From: Pseudoxanthomonas yeongjuensis | GTDB lineage: Bacteria > Pseudomonadota > Gammaproteobacteria > Xanthomonadales > Xanthomonadaceae | NCBI RefSeq assembly: GCF_010093345.1 | Contig: NZ_PDWT01000001.1 | Coordinates: forward strand, 1,054,001-1,118,000 | DNA: 64,000 nt | Direction: 5' to 3' | Part shown: positions 36,789-45,106 of the stretch, piece after piece | Position numbering within the stretch: position 1 is the first letter of the stretch | Layout: each line of letters opens with the position of its first letter | Notes under the pieces: generated by a model | What the model was told of the DNA's origin: nothing | What the model saw: only the letters and a program-made list of their open reading frames with translations | The model's database searches: none | Translations under genes and position numbers: made by a program

Positions 36789-38378
36789 ATGGCCACCCTC
36801 GCAGAAGAAGAAGAGCGTTTCGGCCTGCCGGTGACGCCGGAGCCCGCAGCCAGGCCGTTCGCGCCACCCAACCTGGCATTGGCCACGATTGGTCTGGCCC
36901 TCGCATCGTTCATGCAGGTGCTGGACACGACCATCGCCAATGTCTCGTTGCCGACCATCTCCGGCAACCTCGGCGCCAGTTCCAACCAGGCGACCTGGGT
37001 CATCACCTCGTTCGCGGTCAGCAATGCGATCGCCCTGCCGCTGACCGGCTTCATGGTTCGCAAATATGGCGAACGCAAGGTCTTCATGTGGGCCACCCTG
37101 GCCTTCGTGATCGCTTCGCTGTTGTGCGGCCTGGCCAACAGCATGGGCCTGCTGGTCGCGGCGCGCGCACTGCAGGGATTCGTCTGCGGGCCGATGTATC
37201 CGGTTACCCAGGCCTTGCTGATTTCCATCTATCCACCGCAGAAACGCGGGCAGGCGATCGCGTTGCTGGCGATGGTCACCGTGGTCGCGCCGATCGCCGG
37301 CCCGATCCTCGGCGGCTGGATCACCGACAACTACAGCTGGGAATGGATCTTCTTCATCAACATCCCCATCGGCATCTTCTCCAGCATCGTGGTCGGCCGG
37401 CAGTTGAAGGGCCGCCCGGAGAAACTCGAACGGCCGAAGATGGACTACATGGGCTTGTCGATGCTGGTGCTGGGCGTGGGCGCGCTGCAGATCCTGCTGG
37501 ACCTGGGCAACGACGAAGACTGGTTCAACTCCACCAAGATCGTCGCCCTGGCGCTGATCGCGGCGGTCGCGTTGACCGTATTCGTGATCTGGGAACTCAC
37601 CGACAAGGACCCCATCGTCAACCTGCGCCTGTTCCGGCATCGCAACTTCGCGGCCGGCACGGTGGCCATGGTGATGGCCTACTCGGCGTTCTTCGCGGTC
37701 GGCCTGTTGGTGCCGCTGTGGCTCCAGCGCAACCTGGGCTATACGGCGATCTGGGCGGGCTTCGCCAGCGCGCCGATCGGCATCCTGCCGGTGCTGCTGA
37801 CCCCATTCGTGGGCAAGTACGCAACGAAGATGGATTTGCGCTGGCTGGCCACGTTCGCCTTCATCGTCATGGCCGCGACCAGTTTCTTCAGGTCGGGCTT
37901 CAACCTGGAAGTGGATTTCGAACGCGTGGCGATGGTGCAGCTGGTGCAGGGACTGGGCGTGGCCCTGTTCTTCATGCCGGTGCTGACCATCCTGCTGTCG
38001 GACCTGGAGCCGCACGAGATCGCGGCGGGCTCCGGCCTGGCCACGTTCGTGCGAACTCTCGGTGGCAGCTTCGCGGCGTCACTGACAACCTGGGCCTGGA
38101 GCCAGCGCACTACCGTGCATCACGCGCAACTCACCGAACATATCTCCGCCTACGATCCGGCCACCCTGCAGACGGTGCAAGCGCTGGGCCGTGGAGACGT
38201 ACAGCGTGGCGCGGTGGTCTTGAACCAGATGATTTCGCAGCAGGCCGTGCAGATCGGCTTCAACGAGATCTTCCACCTGCTCGGGATCCTGTTCCTGGTG
38301 GTCATCGCGTTCGTGTGGTTCGCCAGGCCGCCGTTCGCGGCGAAGATGGGTGGCGGCGCGGCCGCGGGCGGCCACTGA
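36789..38378 (+). CDS. emrB: Multidrug efflux permease, EmrB/DHA2 family (MFS)
   Basis: A 529-residue proton-coupled transporter with 14 predicted membrane segments. Motif D1 is seen as FMQVLDTTIANVSLPTI, motif A as GFMVRKYGERKVF, and motif C as VTVVAPIAGPILGGWI. The C-terminal segments end ILFLVVIAFVWFARPP. Together with the upstream genes it forms a complete EmrAB-TolC-like pump. Substrates of this family are typically hydrophobic drugs and uncouplers; the actual substrate here is unknown. A composite REP follows the stop. Confidence 0.96.
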   Translation: MATLAEEEERFGLPVTPEPAARPFAPPNLALATIGLALASFMQVLDTTIANVSLPTISGNLGASSNQATWVITSFAVSNAIALPLTGFMVRKYGERKVFMWATLAFVIASLLCGLANSMGLLVAARALQGFVCGPMYPVTQALLISIYPPQKRGQAIALLAMVTVVAPIAGPILGGWITDNYSWEWIFFINIPIGIFSSIVVGRQLKGRPEKLERPKMDYMGLSMLVLGVGALQILLDLGNDEDWFNSTKIVALALIAAVALTVFVIWELTDKDPIVNLRLFRHRNFAAGTVAMVMAYSAFFAVGLLVPLWLQRNLGYTAIWAGFASAPIGILPVLLTPFVGKYATKMDLRWLATFAFIVMAATSFFRSGFNLEVDFERVAMVQLVQGLGVALFFMPVLTILLSDLEPHEIAAGSGLATFVRTLGGSFAASLTTWAWSQRTTVHHAQLTEHISAYDPATLQTVQALGRGDVQRGAVVLNQMISQQAVQIGFNEIFHLLGILFLVVIAFVWFARPPFAAKMGGGAAAGGH

Positions 38379-38391
38379 CTACCCGGCGTGC

Positions 38392-38494
38392 GTAGGAGCG
38401 ACGCAAGTCGCGATGAAGGTTCCAGGAAATTTCATTCGCGACTTACGCCCAGAAGGAAGTCCCCTTGGGGGACGTCGCTCCTACGCGCTCCTAC
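38392..38494. repeat. Composite REP element (GTAG head)
   Basis: It starts GTAGGAGCGACGCAAGTCGCG and contains a matching but imperfect reverse arm (TTCATTCGCGACTTACG), a small GTCCCC/GGGGAC hairpin and two successive CTCCTAC ends. It appears to be a REP pair with a rearranged or duplicated right end, between convergent emrB and radA. Confidence 0.75.
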
Positions 38495-38503
38495 GCTGCC
38501 GGT

Positions 38504-39883
38504 TTATTCCGACGCAGCTTCGAGCGCATCGGACAATCGATCCACGGCGATGACCTCCATCGCCTTGAACGCACCCGACTTCGGCGCATTGCCCTTGGCC
38601 ACGATCGCCCGCTTGAATCCATGCGTGGCTGCCTCGCGCAAGCGCTCCTCGCCATTGGGGATCGGCCGGATCTCGCCGGACAAACCGACTTCGCCGAAGG
38701 CAATGGTCTTTTCCGCCAGCGGCTTGTCGCGCAGCGACGACAGCACCGCGAGCAATACCGGCAGGTCGGCCGCGGTTTCCTGCACGCGTATGCCGCCTAC
38801 GACATTCACGAACACGTCCTGGTCGCTGGTGACGATGCCGCCGTGGCGATGCAGTACTGCAAGCAGCATGGCCAGCCGGTTCTGTTCCAGGCCCACGGCC
38901 ACGCGGCGTGGGTTGGACAGCGGCGACGAATCGACCAGCGCCTGCACTTCCACCAGCAATGGACGCGTGCCTTCGCGGGTCACCATCACGCAGCTGCCGG
39001 GCTGCTGGGTGCTGCCGCCGGAGAGGAAGATCGCCGAGGGATTGGGCACTTCCTTCAGTCCCTTCTCGCCCATCGCGAACACGCCCAGCTCGTTGACCGC
39101 GCCGAAGCGGTTCTTGAACGCGCGCAGCACGCGGAAACGGCTGCCGCTCTCGCCTTCGAAATACAGCACCGCATCGACCATGTGTTCCAGCACGCGCGGG
39201 CCGGCGATGCCGCCGTCCTTGGTCACGTGGCCGATCAGGAATACGGCGGTGCCGGTTTCCTTCGCATAGCGCACCAGCCGCGCCGCGCTTTCGCGCACCT
39301 GGCTGACCGAACCGGGCGCGGCGGTCAATGAATCGGTCCACAGGGTCTGCACCGAGTCGGCGACGATGATCTTCGGTTGCGCGGCGACGGCGTGGTCGAG
39401 GATCTTCTCGATGCCGGTTTCCGCGAGCGCCTGCAGCCCGTCCATCGGCAAACCCAGTCGCAATGCGCGACCTGCGACCTGGGCCAGCGATTCCTCGCCG
39501 GTCACGTACAGCGACGGCAGGGTCTGCGACATCTGCGCCATCGCCTGCAGCAGCAGCGTCGACTTGCCGATGCCGGGATCGCCACCGACCAGCACCACCG
39601 CCCCTTCGACCAGGCCGCCACCCAGCACGCGGTCGAACTCGCCGATGCCGGTGGACACGCGTGCCTCCTCGCTGCTGCGCACGTCCTTCAACGCGGTGAT
39701 CTTCGGGGTTTCCAGTTTCCCCGCCCAACCGCCGCGACGCGCGGCCGAAGGCGCAGCGGCGGCGGTTTCGAGCACGATCTCGGACAAGGTGTTCCAGGCC
39801 CCGCACTCGGCGCACTGCCCCTGCCACTTGTTGTGTTCTGCACCGCATTCGCTGCAGACGTAGGCGGTCTTGCTCTTGGCCAT
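38504..39883 (-). CDS. radA: DNA repair protein RadA (Sms)
   Basis: A 459-residue branch-migration helicase-like protein acting on recombination intermediates. The N-terminal zinc finger has two CxxC pairs (CSECGAEHNKWQGQCAEC). The RecA-like core has Walker A GGDPGIGKSTLL and Walker B residues IIVADSVQTL. The RadA-specific KNRFG motif occurs in RAFKNRFGAVNELGVFAM. The C-terminal domain is Lon-protease-like (DVFVNVVGGIRVQETAADL, FGEVGLSGEIRPI) without a catalytic dyad. Transcribed alone. Confidence 0.98.
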   Translation of the reverse strand: MAKSKTAYVCSECGAEHNKWQGQCAECGAWNTLSEIVLETAAAAPSAARRGGWAGKLETPKITALKDVRSSEEARVSTGIGEFDRVLGGGLVEGAVVLVGGDPGIGKSTLLLQAMAQMSQTLPSLYVTGEESLAQVAGRALRLGLPMDGLQALAETGIEKILDHAVAAQPKIIVADSVQTLWTDSLTAAPGSVSQVRESAARLVRYAKETGTAVFLIGHVTKDGGIAGPRVLEHMVDAVLYFEGESGSRFRVLRAFKNRFGAVNELGVFAMGEKGLKEVPNPSAIFLSGGSTQQPGSCVMVTREGTRPLLVEVQALVDSSPLSNPRRVAVGLEQNRLAMLLAVLHRHGGIVTSDQDVFVNVVGGIRVQETAADLPVLLAVLSSLRDKPLAEKTIAFGEVGLSGEIRPIPNGEERLREAATHGFKRAIVAKGNAPKSGAFKAMEVIAVDRLSDALEAASE

Positions 39884-40326
39884 GCCGTTCTCGTTACCAG
39901 GATCAGTGCACAGGATAGACGGCCGGGATCGCGTGGGGCGAGATTCGACCCCATAGCCGCGGGACCCCGCCCGTCATCGCACAAGGCGGGCCCCGGCCCG
40001 CCGAACGGAATCGCAGCAGCCTTCGGGAATCCCGCGATTGGAGCGCCGATGAGACCAATGTAGGAGCGACGCCAGTCGCGAAGTCCATGATCCCTCACCA
40101 TCGCGGCACATCCGCGTCCCATGCTTCGCCATGAGGCTGCGGTAATCAGGGAATACGTGACATATGGAAACGCAAGGTTCGTGGACTTCGCGACTGGCGT
40201 CGCTCCTACATAAGCATCCGGATGCCTGGAGCAAGCGCAGGGCGGGTCTTGACCCACCTGCGGGAATCTCGCTACGCCGCATGCGGCGGGCCGGGCCCAC
40301 CCTATGGCGTCTGCGCGATTTTTTAT
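39884..40326. other. Gene-free interval dominated by repeats
   Basis: These 443 bases between radA and the fatty acid hydroxylase gene contain no convincing coding frame. They hold a wide-spaced REP pair (40060-40209) and smaller GC-rich inverted repeats (GGCGGGCCCCGGCCCGCC near 39983, GGTCTTGACCCACC near 40255). Confidence 0.7.
40060..40209. repeat. REP pair with long spacer
   Basis: Perfect 28-bp inverted arms at 40060-40087 (GTAGGAGCGACGCCAGTCGC...) and 40182-40209 (ending GGCGTCGCTCCTAC) are separated by 94 bases. The same sequence class as the element at 42485. Confidence 0.85.
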
Positions 40327-41607
40327 CTAACGAAGGTCTACACCATCGGCGATCGTCACGGCTTCGTCCTTCCGTATCGTTGGCTGACTCCGCCAAGCCA
40401 ATAACAGCATCATCATGCTGACCGCAGCGACCAGCGCACAAATCCATCGCGCCGCAAGTGGCAATTCGCTCCCATCCAGCCACAAGCCACTGATTGCCGG
40501 GATCGCGCCGAACAACACCAACCTCGCCACCTCGAACCAGCGCGCAAGCCGCCGCCCTTCCAGCAATGCGCCGAGCACGACAAGACTTCCGATCAGGAAG
40601 ACCAGGTACACGATGACCGCGGCCAGCGACATCAGCATCGCCGTTTGCAGGAACTGCACTCCCAGCCCGAGCAGCAACGCGAACTGCACCAGGCAATACC
40701 AAGCCATCGGTCGCGACACCGGCGGATCGTATTCCTCGCGCTGCTGGTCGAATTCGGGCTTCGGGAATCGCTCGGCCACGTCCGCCGGCCGCCATCCCGG
40801 CCTTGCGACCCAGACCCGCAACTTGTCGCGCCAGCGCCGCGCATGCCACGCATCCTTGGCCACCGCCCAGTACACCTCGGCGTTGGCCCACAACGGATTC
40901 CAGCTGCGCAACGGCGCGCGCGTGCCGTAGACCGGCGGATCGTTGTCGTCTTCCTCGACGAAGCTGCCGAGCATCCGGTCCCAGAGGATGAAGATGCCGC
41001 CGTAGTTGCGGTCCAGGTAACGATCGTTGACCGCGTGGTGCGCGCGATGGTTGGACGGCGAGGCGAACACGCGGTCGAACCAGCCCAGCCTGCCGACCAG
41101 CTCGGTGTGGATCCAGTACTGGTACAGCAGGTCGATCACCGCGACCACCGCGAAGACTTCCACCGGATAGCCCAGCAGCGCCATCGGCAGGTAGAAGATC
41201 CAGCCCAGCAGCGCGCCGCTGCCGGTCTGGCGCAACGCGGTGCTCAGGTTGTAGCGCTCGCTCTGATGGTGGACCACGTGCGCGGCCCACAGCACGTTCA
41301 CTTCGTGGCCCATGCGGTGCAGCCAGTAGTAGCAGAAGTCGTAGAGCACCAGCGCGCTGATCCAGACCCAGGCCTTGTCCATCGACAGCTCGAACAGCGC
41401 CACGCGCTGCACCACCCAGGCGTAGATGCCGATGGTCAGCACCTTGGCGAAAACTCCCACGATCTGCGACAGCACGCCCAGACCGATGCTGTTGATGGAG
41501 TCGTTGAGCCGGTACACGCGGCGCTTCATGATCCACGCCGCCAGCAGTTCCAACGCCATCAAAATGAAGAACCCGGGGATGGCGAACAGCATGATCCTGT
41601 CGGCCAT
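40327..41607 (-). CDS. Fatty acid hydroxylase-superfamily membrane di-iron enzyme, alkylglycerol monooxygenase-like
   Basis: A 426-residue integral membrane protein with the eight-histidine di-iron signature of the sterol desaturase superfamily: HRMGH (97-101), HVVHH (110-114) and HRAHH (187-191), plus His167. Several helices lie before the His boxes and about four more after residue 310. Overall size and the extra C-terminal helices match alkylglycerol monooxygenase (AGMO/TMEM195), which cleaves the O-alkyl ether bond of glyceryl ethers, better than short sterol desaturases of about 280 residues. A strong GGAGG lies in the last codons of the upstream YhhN gene, two bases before this start, so they are coupled. 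Substrate is inferred from family shape and partner, not proven. Confidence 0.85.
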   Translation of the reverse strand: MADRIMLFAIPGFFILMALELLAAWIMKRRVYRLNDSINSIGLGVLSQIVGVFAKVLTIGIYAWVVQRVALFELSMDKAWVWISALVLYDFCYYWLHRMGHEVNVLWAAHVVHHQSERYNLSTALRQTGSGALLGWIFYLPMALLGYPVEVFAVVAVIDLLYQYWIHTELVGRLGWFDRVFASPSNHRAHHAVNDRYLDRNYGGIFILWDRMLGSFVEEDDNDPPVYGTRAPLRSWNPLWANAEVYWAVAKDAWHARRWRDKLRVWVARPGWRPADVAERFPKPEFDQQREEYDPPVSRPMAWYCLVQFALLLGLGVQFLQTAMLMSLAAVIVYLVFLIGSLVVLGALLEGRRLARWFEVARLVLFGAIPAISGLWLDGSELPLAARWICALVAAVSMMMLLLAWRSQPTIRKDEAVTIADGVDLR

Positions 41608-41609
41608 GC

Positions 41610-42293
41610 TCAGTTTCCTCCTGCCTGCAGATCGACGGAGCGCGCGATATGCCACTGCGCGATGAAGTAAGTGGCCAGCACCCACAGCGAAGCCAGCGGA
41701 ATGCCGCCGCCGAAGCGGTTCCATGCCAATAGCGAATCGCTGAGCACGAACAGCCCCCCGCCGATCGCCGCCAGGCGCGCGGAATCCGCCAGTCGCGGAT
41801 CGCGACGCAACGACCAGCCACGCGCCGCGGCCAGCGCGCCCATCAGCATCAGCACGGCGACATAGGCCAGAACCGGCGCGTGCAGTTCCGCGGGCAGCCG
41901 CGGCAGCAGCCCGACAAGATTGGCGACGGCGATCGCGGCATAGACCACGCAGGCGATGAGTTTTTCGCGAGTGCCCGATCCGGGTGCGAAAGCGACCACA
42001 TAGCAGAGATGCGCCAGCAGGAACGACGCCAGCCCGGACACGAACCAATCCCCCGGCAGCATCAGGAATACGTCGCCGGCCAGCGAGAACAGCAAGCCGA
42101 CGCAGACCAGCAGGCGATAGCGCGTCGAAACCGGGTTCGACACGCCCATCGCCAAAGCGAGGATCAGCAAGGTGGCCAAGGGCTTGCACACGTAGTGCAG
42201 CCAGATCCACTGCCCATCGAGCAGCGCGCTGGCGATGGCGCCGACGGCGCTGACGGCAACCAGGCGGGTCAACAAGGTATTGCGAGGGGGCAT
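41610..42293 (-). CDS. YhhN/TMEM86-family lysoplasmalogenase-like membrane protein
   Basis: About 227 residues with some eight membrane segments. Family features include the HYVCKPLATLLILALA block (conserved KP), SLAGDVFLMLPGDWFVSGLASFLLAHLCYVVAF with Asp residues implicated in catalysis, and GGGLFVLSDSLLAWNRF near the end. TMEM86B hydrolyses the vinyl-ether bond of lysoplasmalogens. Pairing with an AGMO-like gene suggests joint action on ether lipids. Starts at 42293 and 42320 are both possible. Confidence 0.87.
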   Translation of the reverse strand: MPPRNTLLTRLVAVSAVGAIASALLDGQWIWLHYVCKPLATLLILALAMGVSNPVSTRYRLLVCVGLLFSLAGDVFLMLPGDWFVSGLASFLLAHLCYVVAFAPGSGTREKLIACVVYAAIAVANLVGLLPRLPAELHAPVLAYVAVLMLMGALAAARGWSLRRDPRLADSARLAAIGGGLFVLSDSLLAWNRFGGGIPLASLWVLATYFIAQWHIARSVDLQAGGN

Positions 42294-42484
42294 GAGGATA
42301 GCGAATGTCCGGAACTCCATACCTTAGCGTATGCCCATGACATTTGCCTGCCGACAAGCCGGAATCTTCGTGGGAGCGGCTTTTCGATCGCCAATGCCCG
42401 GGAAGACGGGGATCCTGTTTCTTCGCCGGGCACCACAACCTCTTGGCGAATCATGGAATCCAGGTGCATCGCGATGTTGGGATA

Positions 42485-42512
42485 CGGACTTCGCGACTGA
42501 CGTCGCTCCTAC
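42485..42512. repeat. Single REP arm ending CTAC
   Basis: GGACTTCGCGACTGACGTCG followed by CTCCTAC matches the right arm of the 40060-40209 element with one change. The left partner is degenerate (GTGGGAGCGGC near 42372). Confidence 0.7.
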
Positions 42513-42564
42513 ATAGTTTTCCTATCGAAAAGGTCCGCGAACCTTTTCATGTGCTCGACTGACA

Positions 42565-42592
42565 TTGAATTGTCATTTCCGATCCCTATAGT
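42565..42592 (+). promoter_or_regulatory. arsR promoter
   Basis: -35 TTGAAT (42565-42570), a 16-bp spacer and -10 TATAGT (42587-42592). The predicted start, near 42599, lies inside the operator palindrome. Confidence 0.55.
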
Positions 42593-42595
42593 TCG

Positions 42596-42619
42596 ATTAT
42601 TCTGGAATAATAGAATAAT
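42596..42619 (+). promoter_or_regulatory. Candidate ArsR operator
   Basis: ATTATTC-TG-GAATAAT (42596-42611) is a perfect 7-bp inverted repeat. A third half-site GAATAAT (42613-42619) overlaps the arsR start codon. Position and symmetry fit autorepression. Confidence 0.65.
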
Positions 42620-42938
42620 GGACACCACCCAGACCGTACAAGCACTCCGTGCCCTCTCCCATGACGTGCGTCTCGCCGCCTATCGGGCCCTGATCCAGGC
42701 CGGGCCGGAGGGCATGCCCGTCGGCAGTTTGCGCGACCTCCTCGGCCTGCCCGCCGCCACCTTGACCGCGCATCTCAACCAGTTGCGCCAAGCCGGGCTG
42801 GTCACCGACCAGCGCGAAGGCCGGGTGATCCGCCTGCGTGCCGACTACGAGCGCATGAATGCGCTGATCGGCTTCCTGACCGAGAACTGCTGCGGCGGTC
42901 AGGCGTGCGCGCCTTCCGCGACGAAGGCGCCCTGTTGA
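42618..42938 (+). CDS. arsR: Arsenic-responsive repressor ArsR
   Basis: A 106-residue ArsR/SmtB winged-helix protein. The DNA-binding core is at about 10-75 (ALRALSHDVRLAAYRALIQAG, VGSLRDLLGLPAATLTAHLNQLRQAGLVTDQREGRVIRLRADY). The classic ELCVCD metal site is absent. Instead Cys91, Cys92 and Cys97 cluster at the C-terminus (NCCGGQAC), like the AfArsR type where Cys95, Cys96 and Cys102 bind arsenite. The leader is AT-rich and lacks a Shine-Dalgarno sequence. It is the first gene of arsR-arsC-aqpS-arsH. Confidence 0.94.
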   Translation: MDTTQTVQALRALSHDVRLAAYRALIQAGPEGMPVGSLRDLLGLPAATLTAHLNQLRQAGLVTDQREGRVIRLRADYERMNALIGFLTENCCGGQACAPSATKAPC

Positions 42939-42966
42939 ACCCGACCACCCATTTCGAGAGCCCGCG

Positions 42967-43470
42967 ATGACCGACAAGACTTACAACGTACTGTTCCTGT
43001 GCACCGGCAATTCCGCCCGCAGCATCATGGCCGAGGCGATCCTCAACGTCCTCGGCCAGGGGCGATTCCGGGCCTACAGCGCAGGCAGCCACCCCAGCGG
43101 CCAGGTGCAACCGATGGCGAAGGAACTCGCCGAAGCGATCGGCTACGACACCAGCCAGGTGCGCAGCAAGAATTGGGACGAGTTCTCCGTGGAAGGCGCG
43201 CCGGAAATGGACATGGTGATCACGGTCTGCGACAACGCGGCCGGCGAATCCTGCCCGGTGTGGCTGGGCCATCCCGCCCTCGCCCACTGGGGCGTCGCCG
43301 ATCCGGTTTCGGCGATCGGCGACGAGGATGCGAAAAGACGCGCCTACACCGCCGCCTTCGCCACGCTCAGGCGCCGTATCGAATTGTTGCTGTCGTTGCC
43401 GCTGGACAAGCTCGACCACCTCGCCGCGCAGGGCAGGCTGCGCGAAATCGGCAAGGTAGGCGCCGAGTGA
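42967..43470 (+). CDS. arsC: Arsenate reductase, low-molecular-weight phosphatase family
   Basis: A 167-residue enzyme that reduces arsenate to arsenite. The P-loop CTGNSARS runs Cys12 to Arg18-Ser19. Further cysteines at 88 and 96 (ITVCDNAAGESCPVW) fit the intramolecular disulfide cascade of thioredoxin-coupled ArsC. The Asp in VADP is the general acid. It follows arsR by 28 bp, and its stop overlaps the aqpS GTG start (GTGA). Confidence 0.96.
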   Translation: MTDKTYNVLFLCTGNSARSIMAEAILNVLGQGRFRAYSAGSHPSGQVQPMAKELAEAIGYDTSQVRSKNWDEFSVEGAPEMDMVITVCDNAAGESCPVWLGHPALAHWGVADPVSAIGDEDAKRRAYTAAFATLRRRIELLLSLPLDKLDHLAAQGRLREIGKVGAE

Positions 43471-44120
43471 CGCCTGCGCGGCAACTGCTGTCCGAATTCG
43501 TCGCCACCGCCCTGCTGCTGGCCATCGTCATCGGCTCGGGAATCATGGGCGAACGCCTGGCCGGTGCTAACGACGCCCTCACCCTGCTCGCCAACACCCT
43601 GGCGACCGTCGGCGGGCTCTACATCCTGATCGAAGTATTCGGCCCGGTCAGCGGCGCGCACATGAATCCCGCGGTCAGTGCGGTGATGGCCGCGCGCGGC
43701 GAACTGCCGTGGCGACAGCTGCCGGGCTACGTCGTCGTGCAACTGGCTGGCGCGGCCTGCGGAGCCTGGCTGGCGAATGCGATGTTCGACCTGTCCGTTC
43801 TGCAGCTCTCGGACAAGCCACGGCATGGCTTCGGCCAACTGCTGGGCGAGGTGGTCGCCACCGCGGGCCTGCTGCTGGTGATCCTGCGCGCGCCCTCGTC
43901 GCGGATCGCGGCGATGGTCGCCGCCTACATCGGCGCCGCGTACTGGTTCACTTCCTCCACTTCCTTCGCCAATCCGGCCGCGGCCTTCGGACGCATGTTC
44001 AGCGACAGCTTCGCCGGGATCGCGCCGGCCGACGTGCCTGGTTTCATCGGCGCAGAAAGCATCGGCGCGCTGCTCGGCGTCGGCCTCCATAAACTCCTGA
44101 GTCCTTCCTCCCGTGGCTGA
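43467..44120 (+). CDS. aqpS: Aquaglyceroporin of the arsenic operon (AqpS-like)
   Basis: A 217-residue MIP-family channel with six membrane segments and two half-helix NPA boxes: GAHMNPAVS and [10 protein letters not shown]. The start is GTG 43467, overlapping the arsC stop. In Sinorhizobium meliloti the AqpS channel in an equivalent operon lets arsenite made by ArsC flow out down its gradient. No ArsB or Acr3 pump is encoded in the window, so this channel probably is the exit route. arsH overlaps its end by 8 bp. Confidence 0.93.
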   Translation: MTPARQLLSEFVATALLLAIVIGSGIMGERLAGANDALTLLANTLATVGGLYILIEVFGPVSGAHMNPAVSAVMAARGELPWRQLPGYVVVQLAGAACGAWLANAMFDLSVLQLSDKPRHGFGQLLGEVVATAGLLLVILRAPSSRIAAMVAAYIGAAYWFTSSTSFANPAAAFGRMFSDSFAGIAPADVPGFIGAESIGALLGVGLHKLLSPSSRG

Positions 44121-44847
44121 TTCCAACGTTCCTGATTCCAACCGGCTTCCCAACATCGTTGCCGAACTGTTCTCTATCCCGTCCGCAGATCGCTTCGAAC
44201 CGACAGATCGTGCCAGCCATCCGCCGCGTTTCCTGCTGCTGTATGGCTCATTGCGCAAGCGTTCCTACAGCAAGCTGTTGGCGCAGGAAGCCGCGCGCCT
44301 GCTGCAGGCGATGGGTGCGGAAACCCGGTTGTTCGACCCGACCGGATTGCCGCTGCCCGATGCCGAACCGGATACGCATCCGAAGGTGCGTGAACTACGC
44401 GAACTCGCGCAGTGGGCCGAAGGCATGGTCTGGAGCTCGCCCGAACGCCACGGCGCTATGTCCGGGATCATGAAGGCGCAGATCGACTGGATTCCGTTGG
44501 CGCAAGGCTCGCTGCGGCCGACCCAGGGCAAGACCCTGGCGGTGATGCAGGTCAGCGGCGGTTCGCAATCGTTCAACGCGGTCAACCAACTGCGTGTGCT
44601 CGGCCGCTGGATGCGCATGATCACGATCCCGAACCAGTCGTCGGTGGCCAAGGCGTTCAACGAATTCGACGAAGCCGGCCGCATGAAGCCCTCCGCCTAC
44701 TACGACCGCGTCGTGGACGTGATGGAGGAATTGATGAAGTTCACTCTGTTGACCCGCGACGTTTCACCGTACCTGGTGGATCGCTACAGCGAACGCAAGG
44801 AGAGCGCGGAAGCGTTGTCCAGGCGGGTGAACCTGCGCAGCATCTGA
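44113..44847 (+). CDS. arsH: NADPH-dependent FMN reductase / organoarsenical oxidase ArsH
   Basis: A 244-residue flavoprotein. FMN-binding motif [20 protein letters not shown], the phosphate-loop region [22 protein letters not shown] and [21 protein letters not shown] are typical of ArsH. Family members oxidise trivalent organoarsenicals and reduce quinones or azo dyes using NADPH. It starts at GTG 44113 inside aqpS and is the last gene of the operon. REP-like sequence begins two bases after its stop. Confidence 0.95.
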   Translation: MADSNVPDSNRLPNIVAELFSIPSADRFEPTDRASHPPRFLLLYGSLRKRSYSKLLAQEAARLLQAMGAETRLFDPTGLPLPDAEPDTHPKVRELRELAQWAEGMVWSSPERHGAMSGIMKAQIDWIPLAQGSLRPTQGKTLAVMQVSGGSQSFNAVNQLRVLGRWMRMITIPNQSSVAKAFNEFDEAGRMKPSAYYDRVVDVMEELMKFTLLTRDVSPYLVDRYSERKESAEALSRRVNLRSI

Positions 44848-44848
44848 C

Positions 44849-45028
44849 GTAGGGCGGGCCTTGGCCCACCATCACCGTCTTCCAGATCGCGACGGCTACG
44901 GAACGAAGCGCAGGGGGCTTGAGCCCCCCTACGGAACTGCGAAACAACCGCAACGGCAAGAGCACGCTCGCTTCGCTCACACCCCCTCTCCTGCCCTCCG
45001 GGCATCCTCTCCCACAAGGGGAGAGGGG
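44849..45028. repeat. Cluster of three short repeat elements
   Basis: GTAGGGCGGGCCTTGGCCCACC (44849-44870), an AGGGGGCTTGAGCCCCCCTAC hairpin (about 44911-44934) and an inverted repeat CCCCTCTCC...GGAGAGGGG (44982-45028). They fill the gap between convergent arsH and the hydrolase gene and may serve as its terminator. The last type is widely dispersed in xanthomonads. Confidence 0.7.
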
Positions 45029-45106
45029 AAATCAGAAGAAATGCAGGTCGGGTAGATATAAGACGAACCCCACTTCCCGGATTCTGTTTTTTCGGGTCGA
45101 AACAAT

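Larger units (their letters stand above)
42294..42617. other. Intergenic region with a REP and the ars promoter
   Basis: These 324 bases lie between the divergent lysoplasmalogenase gene and arsR. They contain degenerate repeat sequence (42370-42480), one clear REP arm (42485-42512) and the arsR promoter and operator (42565-42619). No coding frame is supported. Confidence 0.7.

Noticed and set aside
44848..45106. Small coding genes in the arsH-hydrolase gap
   Set aside because: Open frames here consist of repeat sequence and lack ribosome binding sites or family similarity.
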